DNA from: Armatimonadota bacterium | Lineage (GTDB): Bacteria > Armatimonadota > Fimbriimonadia > Fimbriimonadales > Fimbriimonadaceae | Assembly: GCA_016789105.1 (NCBI GenBank) | Contig: JAEURN010000006.1 | Coordinates: forward strand, 1-64,000 | Direction of reading: 5' to 3' | DNA: 64,000 bases | In this document: piece after piece, positions 17,752-29,501 of the stretch | Layout: the number at the start of each line of letters is the position of its first letter | How positions within the stretch are numbered: the first letter of the stretch is position 1 | Notes under the pieces: generated by a model | What the model was told of the DNA's origin: nothing | Database searches by the model: none | The model's input: the letters and a program-made list of their open reading frames with translations, nothing else | Position numbers and translations under genes: made by a program

Positions 17752-18885
17752 TCAGGCTGTGGCAACGTGCGCCGGGTGAACCGTTGCTTCTGCCGTCCGC
17801 AAATCGGGGAAGTACCGTTCGGCCAGCGACTTGATGGCCTTGGAGGCAGCATCGCCCGGCTTCCACCGGGCCAAGGGGGTTCGGCAGGCCCACGCTTTGT
17901 CGCTCCACTTGCTATCGGGAATGGCCCCTCCATACTGCACGGCATCAGATTCCATGTGGGCCCGGAACTTGAGAAACGCGGACTTGGCTTCTCGGTCAGA
18001 ACGGCACCGGTTGTACACCAGTCGGATGTTCGAAGCCGGGTGTTGGGCCAAGTATGCCTGGGCCCAGACCATTGCATTATGCTGGTCGGCCGGCTCCAAG
18101 GTGGTCACCAGCAGGATCTGATTTGCCCGGGCGGCCAGGCTGAACGTGTTCTGGCTCGCGGTGCCGGGCAGGTCGATCAGATAGTGGTCGAAATGGCTTG
18201 AGAGCTGTTCTGGGGCGACGCCGAATGCCGAGAGTTCCGCATAGCCGTAGCTGGCGCATTCGCTGGCACCGGGCTCGCCGGCGATCAGGCGAACCCCGCC
18301 GCTCGCTGTTGTCATCGCGTCCCAAGCCCCAACCCGCTTGCGGGCCAAATCACGGATGGTGTGCGATGGCCGCGACCCCAAGGCGATGTGGGCGGCTGGG
18401 CGGCTGAACTGCGCGTCCAACAGGGCCACCATGTGGTTGCGGCATCCCAGGAGGGCGGCCAGATTGGCGGCCACCGTTGTTGCCCCAACCCCGCCGGATG
18501 CCCCGACGATGGCCGTGACCTTGCAACTTTGGCGGGCCCATTCAAGCGTGTTGCCGTTGGGTTCGCCGCGCAGTTCGGGCGGTTCGGGGCATAAGGAATC
18601 CAAGAACGATCCGGCTAGGGGAACCTCCCGGGTTCCGTACTGCTTTTCAAACGCCTCAGAAAAAATCGGCTCCGGCACCCGGACCACGGTCAAGTGCCGT
18701 TGCAACCGGAACTGCAAGCGCGTCAGGAAATCGATGTCCAAGTTGCCAGAACCGGCGCAGACGACTTGCCGGTCGTTGGCGGTGAGAGGGAGGAGCCGGT
18801 GGGCCGAGGCAATGGCCGATGGGATCAAGGCCAAGGCGTTGGGTTGAGGCACCAGCCGGGCAGATTGCGGTTGGGAAACTGACAT
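17752..18885 (-). CDS. TadZ/CpaE-like atypical P-loop ATPase
   Basis: A 377-residue protein. An N-terminal region (30-85; FLTRLQFRLQRHLTVVRVPEPIF) resembles the GspE/PilB N-terminal fold. It is followed by a MinD/ParA-type domain beginning VTAIVGASGGVGATTVAANLAALLG (about 123-147). The signature lysine and the P-loop lysine are both replaced (ASGGVGATT), a feature of TadZ/CpaE localisation proteins of type IV pilus systems. Walker B-like VALLDAQF and HYLIDLPG follow. It may position a pilus or flagellar apparatus. No tad genes are adjacent. Confidence 0.65.
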   Translation of the reverse strand: MSVSQPQSARLVPQPNALALIPSAIASAHRLLPLTANDRQVVCAGSGNLDIDFLTRLQFRLQRHLTVVRVPEPIFSEAFEKQYGTREVPLAGSFLDSLCPEPPELRGEPNGNTLEWARQSCKVTAIVGASGGVGATTVAANLAALLGCRNHMVALLDAQFSRPAAHIALGSRPSHTIRDLARKRVGAWDAMTTASGGVRLIAGEPGASECASYGYAELSAFGVAPEQLSSHFDHYLIDLPGTASQNTFSLAARANQILLVTTLEPADQHNAMVWAQAYLAQHPASNIRLVYNRCRSDREAKSAFLKFRAHMESDAVQYGGAIPDSKWSDKAWACRTPLARWKPGDAASKAIKSLAERYFPDLRTAEATVHPAHVATA

Positions 18886-18970
18886 GGTAAAGCCACTCCA
18901 GACAGTTCCTTCTTTCCTTGGAAATGTCGGGAATGGCTCAGGCTAATTGCTGGTTTTGCCGCAAGAAGCT

Positions 18971-19423
18971 CTATCGTTCAACGACTTCGTCCAGCGCAAC
19001 GTTGGCGGCCCGGAGCCGGGCCGTCAGGATCCGCGAAATGTTGAGGAGGATCGTTTTGGCAATCTCGGGCTCGCTATCCATAAGCTTCCAGAGGTCGGTG
19101 TTGCTGATGGCGGCCGCCCGCACCGGTCCGGCGGCGATCACGGTGGCTGACCGCGGCTTGTCGTCGATCAGCGACATTTCGCCGATCACCGAACCGGGGC
19201 CGGCCTGGGCAATTTCTTCACCCGAAAACGTTTTGATTTTTGCGGTGCCATCCAAAATGATCAACAGATCCGCATCCTTGGCGAACTGGCGAACCAGCGT
19301 GTCGCCCCCGTTGAAGTCCTTGGTCGTCGCGATCTGCGAGATCAGCGAGATCTGGGCGACGTTCAGCCCCTGCATCACATAGTTGTTTTGGAGGGCGCTG
19401 TTCAGATCCATGGCCATCGACAT
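18971..19423 (-). CDS. Cyclic-nucleotide-binding domain protein
   Basis: About 150 residues consisting of a single cNMP-binding (CRP-type) beta-roll: GDTLVRQFAKDADLLIILDGTAKI, GSVIGEMSLIDDKPRSATVIAAG and a terminal helix. There is no C-terminal HTH, so it is not a CRP-type transcription factor. It may be a sensor or a partner protein. I chose the ATG at 19423 because the upstream open frame (to 19579) runs into the groESL control region. Confidence 0.75.
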   Translation of the reverse strand: MSMAMDLNSALQNNYVMQGLNVAQISLISQIATTKDFNGGDTLVRQFAKDADLLIILDGTAKIKTFSGEEIAQAGPGSVIGEMSLIDDKPRSATVIAAGPVRAAAISNTDLWKLMDSEPEIAKTILLNISRILTARLRAANVALDEVVER

Positions 19424-19498
19424 GGGATCAGTATGCCTGGCAAAAGGGCAGCGGTGCAAGCAAAATATCATCGGATCAACTAATTTGTCGCCGGGACG

Positions 19499-19579
19499 TT
19501 GGCACTCTAGTCCCATCTCTGCCAACGAAAGGGCGTCTCCATAAGTACAATGTTGGCAATCGGGCGACGAGAGTGCCAA
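19499..19579. promoter_or_regulatory. Widely spaced CIRCE-like half-sites before groESL
   Basis: TTGGCACTC (19499-19507) and its exact complement GAGTGCCAA (19571-19579) flank 63 bases. The half-sites are one base off the HrcA/CIRCE consensus TTAGCACTC, but CIRCE normally has a 9-base spacer. An inner pair TGCCAA (19520-19525) and TTGGCA (19553-19558) is nested inside. The groES start is 37 bases downstream. Confidence 0.5.
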
Positions 19580-19615
19580 ACCTGGTCGCCCCGCACAACT
19601 ACGGAGAACAACACT

Positions 19616-21561
<1,946 letters not shown>

Positions 21562-21585
21562 CCGCCTGAGAGCAGGTCATTTCAG

Positions 21586-21622
21586 CTCCCCTGGGTTCTG
21601 CGGAACCCGGGGGAGTTTTTTT
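21586..21622 (+). terminator. Rho-independent terminator of groESL
   Basis: CTCCCCTGGGTTC (21586-21598) pairs with GAACCCGGGGGAG (21603-21615) around a short loop, with one mismatch-prone position, followed directly by seven T residues. Confidence 0.92.
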
Positions 21623-21697
21623 GCGGGGTTCAGCCAAATTCCAACCGCCTGTCTCTCGCCTCCGGCATCGGCGGGGCCGATCCAGCTACCATGAGGC

Positions 21698-22087
21698 ATG
21701 GAACCCCTCGACCGCATTCGGGCCCTCTACCTGGCACACCCAGAAGTTGAAGAACGGCTTTCGCACGGGTCGCCTGCCTGGTTCTGGAAAGGCAAGCGGT
21801 GCCTGGGAATGTTTGCCGACTACCACCACGGGGTGGATTGGGTTGCCTTGTGGGTGCCCTGCCCGCCGGGGGTTGCGGCGGCACTGGTGTCCGGAGAGCC
21901 TCCCGCCCCAAGTCTGGGGCAAGGGAGGGGAGGGAGTGAGGGTTCGGCTCCAATTGGTGGCCAGAGCCCTTTTTTCATTCCGCCGTATGTCGGCCCCAAA
22001 GGGTGGGTTGGCATCAAACTGGGACCGGAAACGGATTGGGATGACGTCGCGGGGTTGGTCGAAGGGGCGGTAGGGTCTGTATTCTGA
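21698..22087 (+). CDS. YjbR/MmcQ-family protein with in-frame insertion
   Basis: A 129-residue protein of the CyaY-like YjbR fold: HPEVEERLSHGSPAWFWKGKRCLGMFADYHHG, then FIPPYVGPKGWVGIKL and a terminal helix. The usual family continuity between ALVSGEP and PFFIPPYVG is broken by about 22 extra residues (PAPSLGQGRGGSEGSAPIGG). These are encoded by a GC-rich hairpin sequence that looks like an inserted repeat kept in frame. The function of the family is unclear. Confidence 0.75.
   Translation: MEPLDRIRALYLAHPEVEERLSHGSPAWFWKGKRCLGMFADYHHGVDWVALWVPCPPGVAAALVSGEPPAPSLGQGRGGSEGSAPIGGQSPFFIPPYVGPKGWVGIKLGPETDWDDVAGLVEGAVGSVF
21899..21928 (+). repeat. Hairpin-forming insertion inside the YjbR-like gene
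   Basis: CCTCCC-GCCCCA-AGTC-TGGGGC-AA-GGGAGG folds into a 12-bp hairpin with a two-base bulge. It is followed by a purine-rich GGAGGGAGTGAGGG stretch. It lies exactly where the protein has non-family residues. This suggests a REP-like palindromic element inserted in the gene. Confidence 0.55.
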
Positions 22088-22101
22088 GTAATATTAGAGG
22101 G

Positions 22102-23142
22102 TTGAAAGACCCAGATATCATCTCAAATCACCCTGTCGTTTCTCGCCTGGAAATGCTTGTTCGCTCCAATGCAAGCAATCCAATGGTGATTCGCGACTTG
22201 CCATTTAGTGCAGTGCCATTTATTATTGAAGATTTTTATGTAAGAAAGTATGGTAATAAAATCGGACAATACCCTGCAAGACTATATCATTATACTTCGT
22301 ACGAATCTGCCCTTGGTCTGCTGTTAGGTGATGTAAGTGGCACTACCATTTCCCCGGAGGGCCATAATCGAAGTGGCGCGCTGTGGATGCGAAGCGCAAC
22401 TTGGCTAAATGATAGGAATGAGCTTAAAAGTGGCGTCCGAGAGACCCAAAAATTCCTGAAGACAAAGTGTAATGACTTTTCACAGCATTTTAAGCACAAT
22501 ATTTTAGCCAAGTCCTCATCTATTTTTTCATTAAGTGGTTCAAAGGACAGCATTTTCATGTGGGAGGCTTATGGGAGAAAAGGAGCCGGTTGCATGCTCG
22601 TGGTCAATACTCGGTTGTTAATGGAGATAGATCCAAGCGCGGCAATTCTTGCAAGAGTGACTTATAATGCTGCTGTCTTTAGGGAATTGCTAGATTATGT
22701 ATTCCTTGTTTACACACGGTTGTGCGGAACAGCCGGATGGGAGCAATATCAAGAAAAATTGATTGAAATTGTGTTCCCGGCACTGTCTGCATTTCTTAAG
22801 GATCGAGATTTTGAACATGAGATGGAATTCAGATTGTACTGCAAAGAATCATCAAATCAAGTCCAATATGGTCGCCCGCCGGCCTTCTCCTTTTATGCTT
22901 TTGATATCGCAAATCATATCGCAAATGGGAATCATGCTATGAAAGTAGTGAAAAGAAAGGAGTATTTTGGTGGAAATCACTTAATTCAAAATGAATTTGA
23001 GAATCCCAGCGTCAGCTGGCTCGAGCAGATAGTTTGCGGGCCGAATATGCCAACAAGTGCACAAGAGACTTTGTCGGTAGCCGTATGCCACTCACCGTTG
23101 AGCCCGATTGTCTCGCGGTCGAAAAGTCGTCTTAGGTTATGA
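22102..23142 (+). CDS. DUF2971-like protein, AT-rich
   Basis: A 346-residue protein with the DUF2971 pattern: ARLYHYTSYESALGLLL, LWMRSATWLNDRNEL, then SLSGSKDSIFMWEAYGRKGAGCMLVV. The family is common near mobile DNA and has no established function. The start may be TTG at 22102. Base and codon use (many ATT, AAT and AAA codons) is far more AT-rich than the genes on either side, indicating acquisition by transfer. It lies outside the att-bounded island, between the YjbR gene and tRNA-fMet. Confidence 0.65.
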   Translation: MKDPDIISNHPVVSRLEMLVRSNASNPMVIRDLPFSAVPFIIEDFYVRKYGNKIGQYPARLYHYTSYESALGLLLGDVSGTTISPEGHNRSGALWMRSATWLNDRNELKSGVRETQKFLKTKCNDFSQHFKHNILAKSSSIFSLSGSKDSIFMWEAYGRKGAGCMLVVNTRLLMEIDPSAAILARVTYNAAVFRELLDYVFLVYTRLCGTAGWEQYQEKLIEIVFPALSAFLKDRDFEHEMEFRLYCKESSNQVQYGRPPAFSFYAFDIANHIANGNHAMKVVKRKEYFGGNHLIQNEFENPSVSWLEQIVCGPNMPTSAQETLSVAVCHSPLSPIVSRSKSRLRL

Positions 23143-23202
23143 TCTGCATATTCAACGGAAATAGTCCCAAGTTAAGGCGCGTTAACAGGGCATAATCTCT
23201 CC

Positions 23203-24774
<1,572 letters not shown>

Positions 24775-24782
24775 AGTTGCCT

Positions 24783-25046
24783 TCAGTTGATGTTAGTGCC
24801 TTGGATCGGGGCAGCCGAGCTCTTCGACTTCTTGGAAATTTCAACAAGCACTCTTGTGGCCTGAAGCCACGGATCGGTCTGAGTAGCAGCGCCGCCGCCA
24901 CTCGTCTCCAACAGGAGAGCTAGCCGTCTCTTTCGGGTGGATGAAACTGCTGATCGTTTCGCTCGCATCCCAAACGTAGGAAGAAGGCTCTTCCGAGCCA
25001 GGGGGAAACTTTTTGATTTAAGGAGACTGACGTCTGCATGCGGCAA
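24783..25046 (-). CDS. Small basic protein upstream of the recombinase
   Basis: An 87-codon frame ending eight bases before the recombinase ATG, rich in Lys/Arg/Ser in its first half (RKSLLPTFGMRAKRSAVSSTRKRRLALLLE). An internal ATG at MRAKRSAV could be the real start. I recognise no family. Its position, size and charge would suit a recombination directionality factor or a DNA-binding accessory protein, but this is only contextual. Confidence 0.4.
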   Translation of the reverse strand: MPHADVSLLKSKSFPLARKSLLPTFGMRAKRSAVSSTRKRRLALLLETSGGGAATQTDPWLQATRVLVEISKKSKSSAAPIQGTNIN

Positions 25047-25100
25047 ACGCTAGCGCGCATTCTAAGTTCAAAAGATATGTAGACAGACGAGTCACACGAG

Positions 25101-25610
25101 GTGAGATGCGAAAAGTTTCCCTCTGATTTGCGGCACACATCCGACTCATATGAGGAGATGAACAGACAAACTGCGTCAATCGACGAAAATCCGACCACGG
25201 CCTTCACGCTGCCCGATCTGCCCCGAATGGTCCAAGCGCCATCCGAGGAGTTGTCCTGCGGGCTGTATTCATTTCTCGCCGTAAACTCGGACGGCGAGTG
25301 GCACCCCATCCTGGGTCACCGCAACGGTGCACGAACTGACGGATTTTTCGAGGGCCTCTTGGAAGGAGAAGAATCGTACTGGGAGGAAATCGAGGAAGAG
25401 ATGTTTGTCGGTCGCTCCGAGTTCATGGATCGCCAGCTAGACGTGGCAATCTTCACCGTCCATCGAGACGGACTATTCACCGTGGACGCAACTACGGATT
25501 CCATTCTGCCTGTACCCACTCGAAGAGAGGTTCGAGAATGGCTCAGCGACTTCGGAGTTTATGAACGCTGGCCAGCCGATCCTAATCGGAAGTCGCCAAC
25601 AACTTTCTGA
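25101..25610 (+). CDS. Hypothetical acidic protein
   Basis: A 169-residue frame with GTG at 25101, or about 150 residues from the ATG at 25158. It is acidic, with an EGEESYWEEIEEEM stretch, and ends near SDFGVYERWPADPN. No known domain is recognised. It reads opposite to the recombinase and the OLD nuclease genes and is followed by a terminator-like hairpin, so it is probably a single-gene unit. Confidence 0.5.
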   Translation: MRCEKFPSDLRHTSDSYEEMNRQTASIDENPTTAFTLPDLPRMVQAPSEELSCGLYSFLAVNSDGEWHPILGHRNGARTDGFFEGLLEGEESYWEEIEEEMFVGRSEFMDRQLDVAIFTVHRDGLFTVDATTDSILPVPTRREVREWLSDFGVYERWPADPNRKSPTTF

Positions 25611-25634
25611 GTGCGGACATATCGATAAAAGCGA

Positions 25635-25674
25635 CAACCCCCTCGGCAATCCAATGATCGACCGAAGGGGGTTG
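25635..25674 (+). terminator. Stem-loop after the acidic protein gene
   Basis: CAACCCCCT-CGG (25635-25646) pairs with CCG-A-AGGGGGTTG (25662-25674) around a 15-base loop. It ends the rightward gene. The remaining gap to 25992 holds no gene I can support. A second GC-rich hairpin (GGCGGCGGGAA / TTCCCGCCGCC, 25959-25982) lies just beyond the stop of the leftward OLD gene and may terminate that operon. Confidence 0.55.
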
Positions 25675-25992
25675 CATCTATCAAAACACCACACCTTTTT
25701 AGGTTCTTACATATCTCTTTCGAGCATCGACACGTGTAAGACGTTTCTCTTATCACAGCTCCCTTGATGGGAGTGGGCTATTTAAGTGCGCAGCTCTTGA
25801 CTGCCCCTCATTAGTGTCCGTTGTGATCGTAAGTCGCTTGCCTTGTTCTACGCCAAGTGAATGTTCGAATCAGCATGGCGCACTAGATTTTCTGAAGGCC
25901 CTGTGGTGCGAGGTCGCGGACTTGTGCATTGGAACCATGCCGTTCATACGGATGGAGGGGCGGCGGGAAACTTCCCGCCGCCACTCAGATGC

Positions 25993-28077
25993 CTATACCT
26001 TCAGCGCTTTGAAGATCAGGGACCAGCGCTCGACCAGTTCGTCGTTCTTGAGGAACTCGTCGGCCTTCAGGAAGAGTCGCTGCTTAACGAGAGTGGCCAC
26101 TTGAACCTTCCAACCGAGTTCGAGTTTGATCTCATTCTCCTCGGCATAGGCTTCGACCTGAGGGAGGATAGGCGCTCCTGCCTCCACAATCTGATCGAAG
26201 TCTTCTGAATCAGTTCGTGGCAGGAGTCGAGTCACAACGTTCGCGACCGTCTCCTGAGGAAGCACATCCTCGATCTCTGCGCGAGCCATGTCGATGATGT
26301 CGCCGATCAGGAGCACCCTCTCTGGGTTCGAGGCATACAGCCCAGACTTAAGCGCCTTGGCCGTGCTGACACCAATCGTGTCCGAGTCCAAGAGCACGAA
26401 CGGGAGTTCGTGCTCCTTGCCCATTACGATGGCGGCCACCGTGCTCGCTCCTTTTGCCCCTCCGCAAGGGATGAAGACAAGTTCACGCTTCGGCGCGAGC
26501 TTCTTCTTCCGAATCAGAAGCGTCTTCAGGGCGCTCAGATAGACCTGATCGGAAACACCCTCGACGAGAATGGGCTGGCAGCCCTCAAGCAAAGTCTCGC
26601 TGACGCTCAATCCCAGGGCCGCATGCACGGGGTAGATCGAGTTCGTCGTCTGCTTCGGATTGGTCCCTGCGCGGAGGTCCGCCGAGACGCAAGTTGCTCC
26701 ATCGTCGCCCACGAACACCGCGCGAACGAAGTCGAGGTGATCGGGGTTCACCAAGAACGGTGAATGAGTGGTGTAGACGATCTGATTCGTTTCGGCCAGA
26801 TTGCCAAAGAATCGGAACAGGTCTCGTTGACCAAGAGGATGGAGCGAGTGGCCTGGCTCGTCGAGAAGGATCACCGCATTCGAGTGGCTCTCCTTGCGCT
26901 CCACCAGGAAGATCAGGAAGAACGAGAGGAACCACTGCAGTCCAGTGCTGCGACCCTCAAGCTCAACGGGGTCTGGGCGCTTCGAGTCTGACACCCAGAC
27001 CTTAAAGAAGCTCCCGTCCGCTTGGAGATCAAAGACGTACTCGCCCTGCTTCCACCAGTCTTTAAACTCCTTGGTCAGTCGCGCGGACGCAGACTTAAGC
27101 AGGATTTCTCGCTCGGTCTTGTTTGCCGCGATCTCTTCGAGCTGTTCAGATGAGTACTGGCTGTAGTTGGCTCCTGGATCGACTCCCAACTCCATGATCT
27201 CCTCTGGGCTGAGCTGCACGAAGTCGAAGAGCACCTTGAGAGTCCTCGTGCGAGCCTGCTCTTTGGGTCCCAGATTCGTCCGCTTCATGTCCTCGATCAC
27301 GCGAGGAAGCAGAATCTCACTATCAAGGTTGCCGTAGTTCGAATAGTACGTGAACCGAGGCATTGCCTTACGGATCGTTTCGACCACGCCGTTGACCTCA
27401 CCAGGCTCGCGAGAGAGGTTTGCTGCCCTGGCCTTCAGTCGAGTAACGGCGTTTGAAGCAGGCTTTCCGATTGCCGTAGCCAGTTCCTCAGTGGTGATCG
27501 CGGAGGTGATCGCAGAGCAGATTTCAAGCAACTCGTCCGCACCGTGGTCACCCTTAGGAACCTTGCTAAGGGCTTCGGCAATGGCCCCATCGACCCTAGT
27601 CTTGAGCATGCGTTGGTCTTCATCCGCCGCGACAAGCTTTCCAAGCTCCTGTCGCGCCAATGAGAGAGTCAAGGTCGTCCAAGCATGGGTCTGGCACCTG
27701 GCGCTGGTCAAGTTCGGGAACTCGACGCAATACTCCCCTTCGAAGTCCCGAGACACTTCGACAATGCAGAGTTCGGCTGGCTTCGCTCCAACGTCACGAG
27801 CGATCTGGCTCGCCAAATCTTCGGGAACTTCAAAGTGCGCACGGATGAAGACGGGCTTCTCGTCGGCGTCTTTGATTTCCGCATAGCGGCTTCGCGGATA
27901 GTCCGCGATGGGGTCGATCTCGCCATCCTGGGCGGGGTTCAGCTTCCACAAGGGAAGAAGCAAGTTGGTCTTGCCCGACTCGTTCGTGCCGATCAGCGAA
28001 GTGACGGCTCCTACATCGATCCATCCGCTGTCCTTGACTGAGCGGAAGTCTGTTACTCTGAATTGGATTAGCTTCAT
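25993..28077 (-). CDS. OLD-family ATPase with TOPRIM nuclease domain
   Basis: A 694-residue ABC/SMC-like ATPase fused to a TOPRIM nuclease. Walker A is GTNESGKT (30-37). The signature-like region is EGRSTGLQWFLSF (374-386), Walker B is VILLDEPG (402-409), and the H-loop is TTHSPF (about 437). The TOPRIM part has the conserved Glu in ILVEGVSDQVYL (about 506) and DxD in VLLDSDT (about 564-566). This is the architecture of OLD nucleases and of GajA. It is the last gene of the hsd operon. It follows the PD-(D/E)xK-like gene by three bases, and there is no UvrD-type helicase partner as in Gabija. Confidence 0.88.
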   Translation of the reverse strand: MKLIQFRVTDFRSVKDSGWIDVGAVTSLIGTNESGKTNLLLPLWKLNPAQDGEIDPIADYPRSRYAEIKDADEKPVFIRAHFEVPEDLASQIARDVGAKPAELCIVEVSRDFEGEYCVEFPNLTSARCQTHAWTTLTLSLARQELGKLVAADEDQRMLKTRVDGAIAEALSKVPKGDHGADELLEICSAITSAITTEELATAIGKPASNAVTRLKARAANLSREPGEVNGVVETIRKAMPRFTYYSNYGNLDSEILLPRVIEDMKRTNLGPKEQARTRTLKVLFDFVQLSPEEIMELGVDPGANYSQYSSEQLEEIAANKTEREILLKSASARLTKEFKDWWKQGEYVFDLQADGSFFKVWVSDSKRPDPVELEGRSTGLQWFLSFFLIFLVERKESHSNAVILLDEPGHSLHPLGQRDLFRFFGNLAETNQIVYTTHSPFLVNPDHLDFVRAVFVGDDGATCVSADLRAGTNPKQTTNSIYPVHAALGLSVSETLLEGCQPILVEGVSDQVYLSALKTLLIRKKKLAPKRELVFIPCGGAKGASTVAAIVMGKEHELPFVLLDSDTIGVSTAKALKSGLYASNPERVLLIGDIIDMARAEIEDVLPQETVANVVTRLLPRTDSEDFDQIVEAGAPILPQVEAYAEENEIKLELGWKVQVATLVKQRLFLKADEFLKNDELVERWSLIFKALKV

Positions 28078-28080
28078 AGC

Positions 28081-29499
28081 TCACATGGCATCCCCCTCCT
28101 GTTCCAATGCTTGTGTCTCTTCTTCATCGGCACCTGGAACATCCGCTATCGCCGAGCCGAGATCAACAATCCCATTCGTCTCCCATAGGAGTTGCCAGAA
28201 ACGGTCTCGGTCGAGCAAACCTTGCAAGTCCTTCAGATGAGCCACGAGAAGATCAAATCCAGTTAGCACCGCGAACCCTGAAAGTTCCGCTTTCTTCCGA
28301 AAGTTGTCGCTAAAGGGCAGTTTCCGATCCTGTAGCGGCTTGTTACGCGCAGCCGTTCCGATCAGCAGTCCCTTTGGGCGAATCTCTCGCTCCAAGATGC
28401 CCTTTTGCACCCAGTGGGGAAGCTGTTTCAATCCTTCTTCCCCAAGATGGTCGCCTGCGACACCTTTGACCTCCAGAACAAAGTGCCGCACCTCGTCGCC
28501 ATTCTGAACGCTCACCCAGCCGTCCTCCTCCCCCTTTCCATCTGGCTTGGATACGTGTCCGCCTAACCCAGCCAGAACTTCGAGAACGACGTCTTCAAGG
28601 GATTCGCCAGAGTCGTAAATCAGTCGAAGCGGCCTTCGTGCCGCCGCACATGCAGCCTCAAGATCGGACTGTTGAGCTTGCAGTTGAACGATCTCCTCCT
28701 TGACGAGAGCAAGAGACTTCCTTAACTCTTCTTCATGCGGCAAGATCACCTCGGCGAGCCAACCTGGCTCTTCGTCTCCGAGACTCATGCTGTAGAAGTC
28801 TGAGAGGATTAGTCTGAGCGTCTCCTCTGGGGTCTCACTGATTTCGGGAAACAGCCAGAGGGAGCCGTGCGAGGACGACTTCCTCCACGAACCTTGGTAT
28901 CCGAACTCGCTTATGTAAACTTCGAACGTCAAGACCAGCTTGAGTACAAGGGCATGGTCCGAGCGGCTCCAGGCAAAGACCTCCTCATCGAACCGCACTC
29001 TGTCATCTCCTTTTCGCACCCTCTCTTCATCCCTTTGAGAAAAGTGTTCGGAGGACCTGTACGACCATGTGTAGCGTTGGAGTCTTTGGAGATAACGAGA
29101 CGCAAATCTATGTCCGTAATAATCCGACCTGCGGATGTTCTTTCCCTCGTCGTTCTCAAAGTCGAAGTCAAACCCAGTCCAAGCGAGGAAAGGCCGTGTA
29201 TTCTGCATACCATCGGGGACAGGAATAGAAAGCCTCGGATCGCCGATGACAACGAACTGGCCACCTGGCAGCACCACCTTGCGAAACGAATCGACGTCGA
29301 ACTTGGTCAAGAAAGCACCCCAGTTGACATCTTCCTGGGCGCTGGGAAGCGTAAGCAGGTCAATCACAACCACATCAAAATCAGCAATGTCGGGCAGATT
29401 AAGCAAGTTCTCCCAAGCGCAGCAGGAGATGATCGGGTTCGAAACGGCCAGCTTCTTGTGACCCACAACCAACACCCGATTAATGCTTGATCGCCCCAT
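28081..29499 (-). CDS. Hypothetical protein with C-terminal PD-(D/E)xK-like nuclease domain
   Basis: 472 residues. The N-terminal 100 residues look alpha/beta (VLVVGHKKLAVSNP, FDVVVIDLLTL, KVVLPGGQFVVIGDPR). A coiled coil spans about 255-288 (HEEELRKSLALVKEEIVQLQAQQSDLEAA). The C-terminal domain has a restriction-endonuclease-like order: Glu in LEDVVLEVL (about 302), Asp in EEDGWVSV (about 326), then FVLEVKG with E-x-K at 343-345, followed by LLIGTAARNKP. I recognise no named family for the whole protein. It is placed two bases after hsdR and three before the OLD gene, so it is probably a functional partner of the OLD nuclease. Confidence 0.6.
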   Translation of the reverse strand: MGRSSINRVLVVGHKKLAVSNPIISCCAWENLLNLPDIADFDVVVIDLLTLPSAQEDVNWGAFLTKFDVDSFRKVVLPGGQFVVIGDPRLSIPVPDGMQNTRPFLAWTGFDFDFENDEGKNIRRSDYYGHRFASRYLQRLQRYTWSYRSSEHFSQRDEERVRKGDDRVRFDEEVFAWSRSDHALVLKLVLTFEVYISEFGYQGSWRKSSSHGSLWLFPEISETPEETLRLILSDFYSMSLGDEEPGWLAEVILPHEEELRKSLALVKEEIVQLQAQQSDLEAACAAARRPLRLIYDSGESLEDVVLEVLAGLGGHVSKPDGKGEEDGWVSVQNGDEVRHFVLEVKGVAGDHLGEEGLKQLPHWVQKGILEREIRPKGLLIGTAARNKPLQDRKLPFSDNFRKKAELSGFAVLTGFDLLVAHLKDLQGLLDRDRFWQLLWETNGIVDLGSAIADVPGADEEETQALEQEGDAM

Positions 29500-29501
29500 G
29501 G

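Noticed and set aside
19499-19579. Canonical CIRCE element
   Set aside because: The half-sites are 63 bases apart, not 9, so I describe them only as CIRCE-like.
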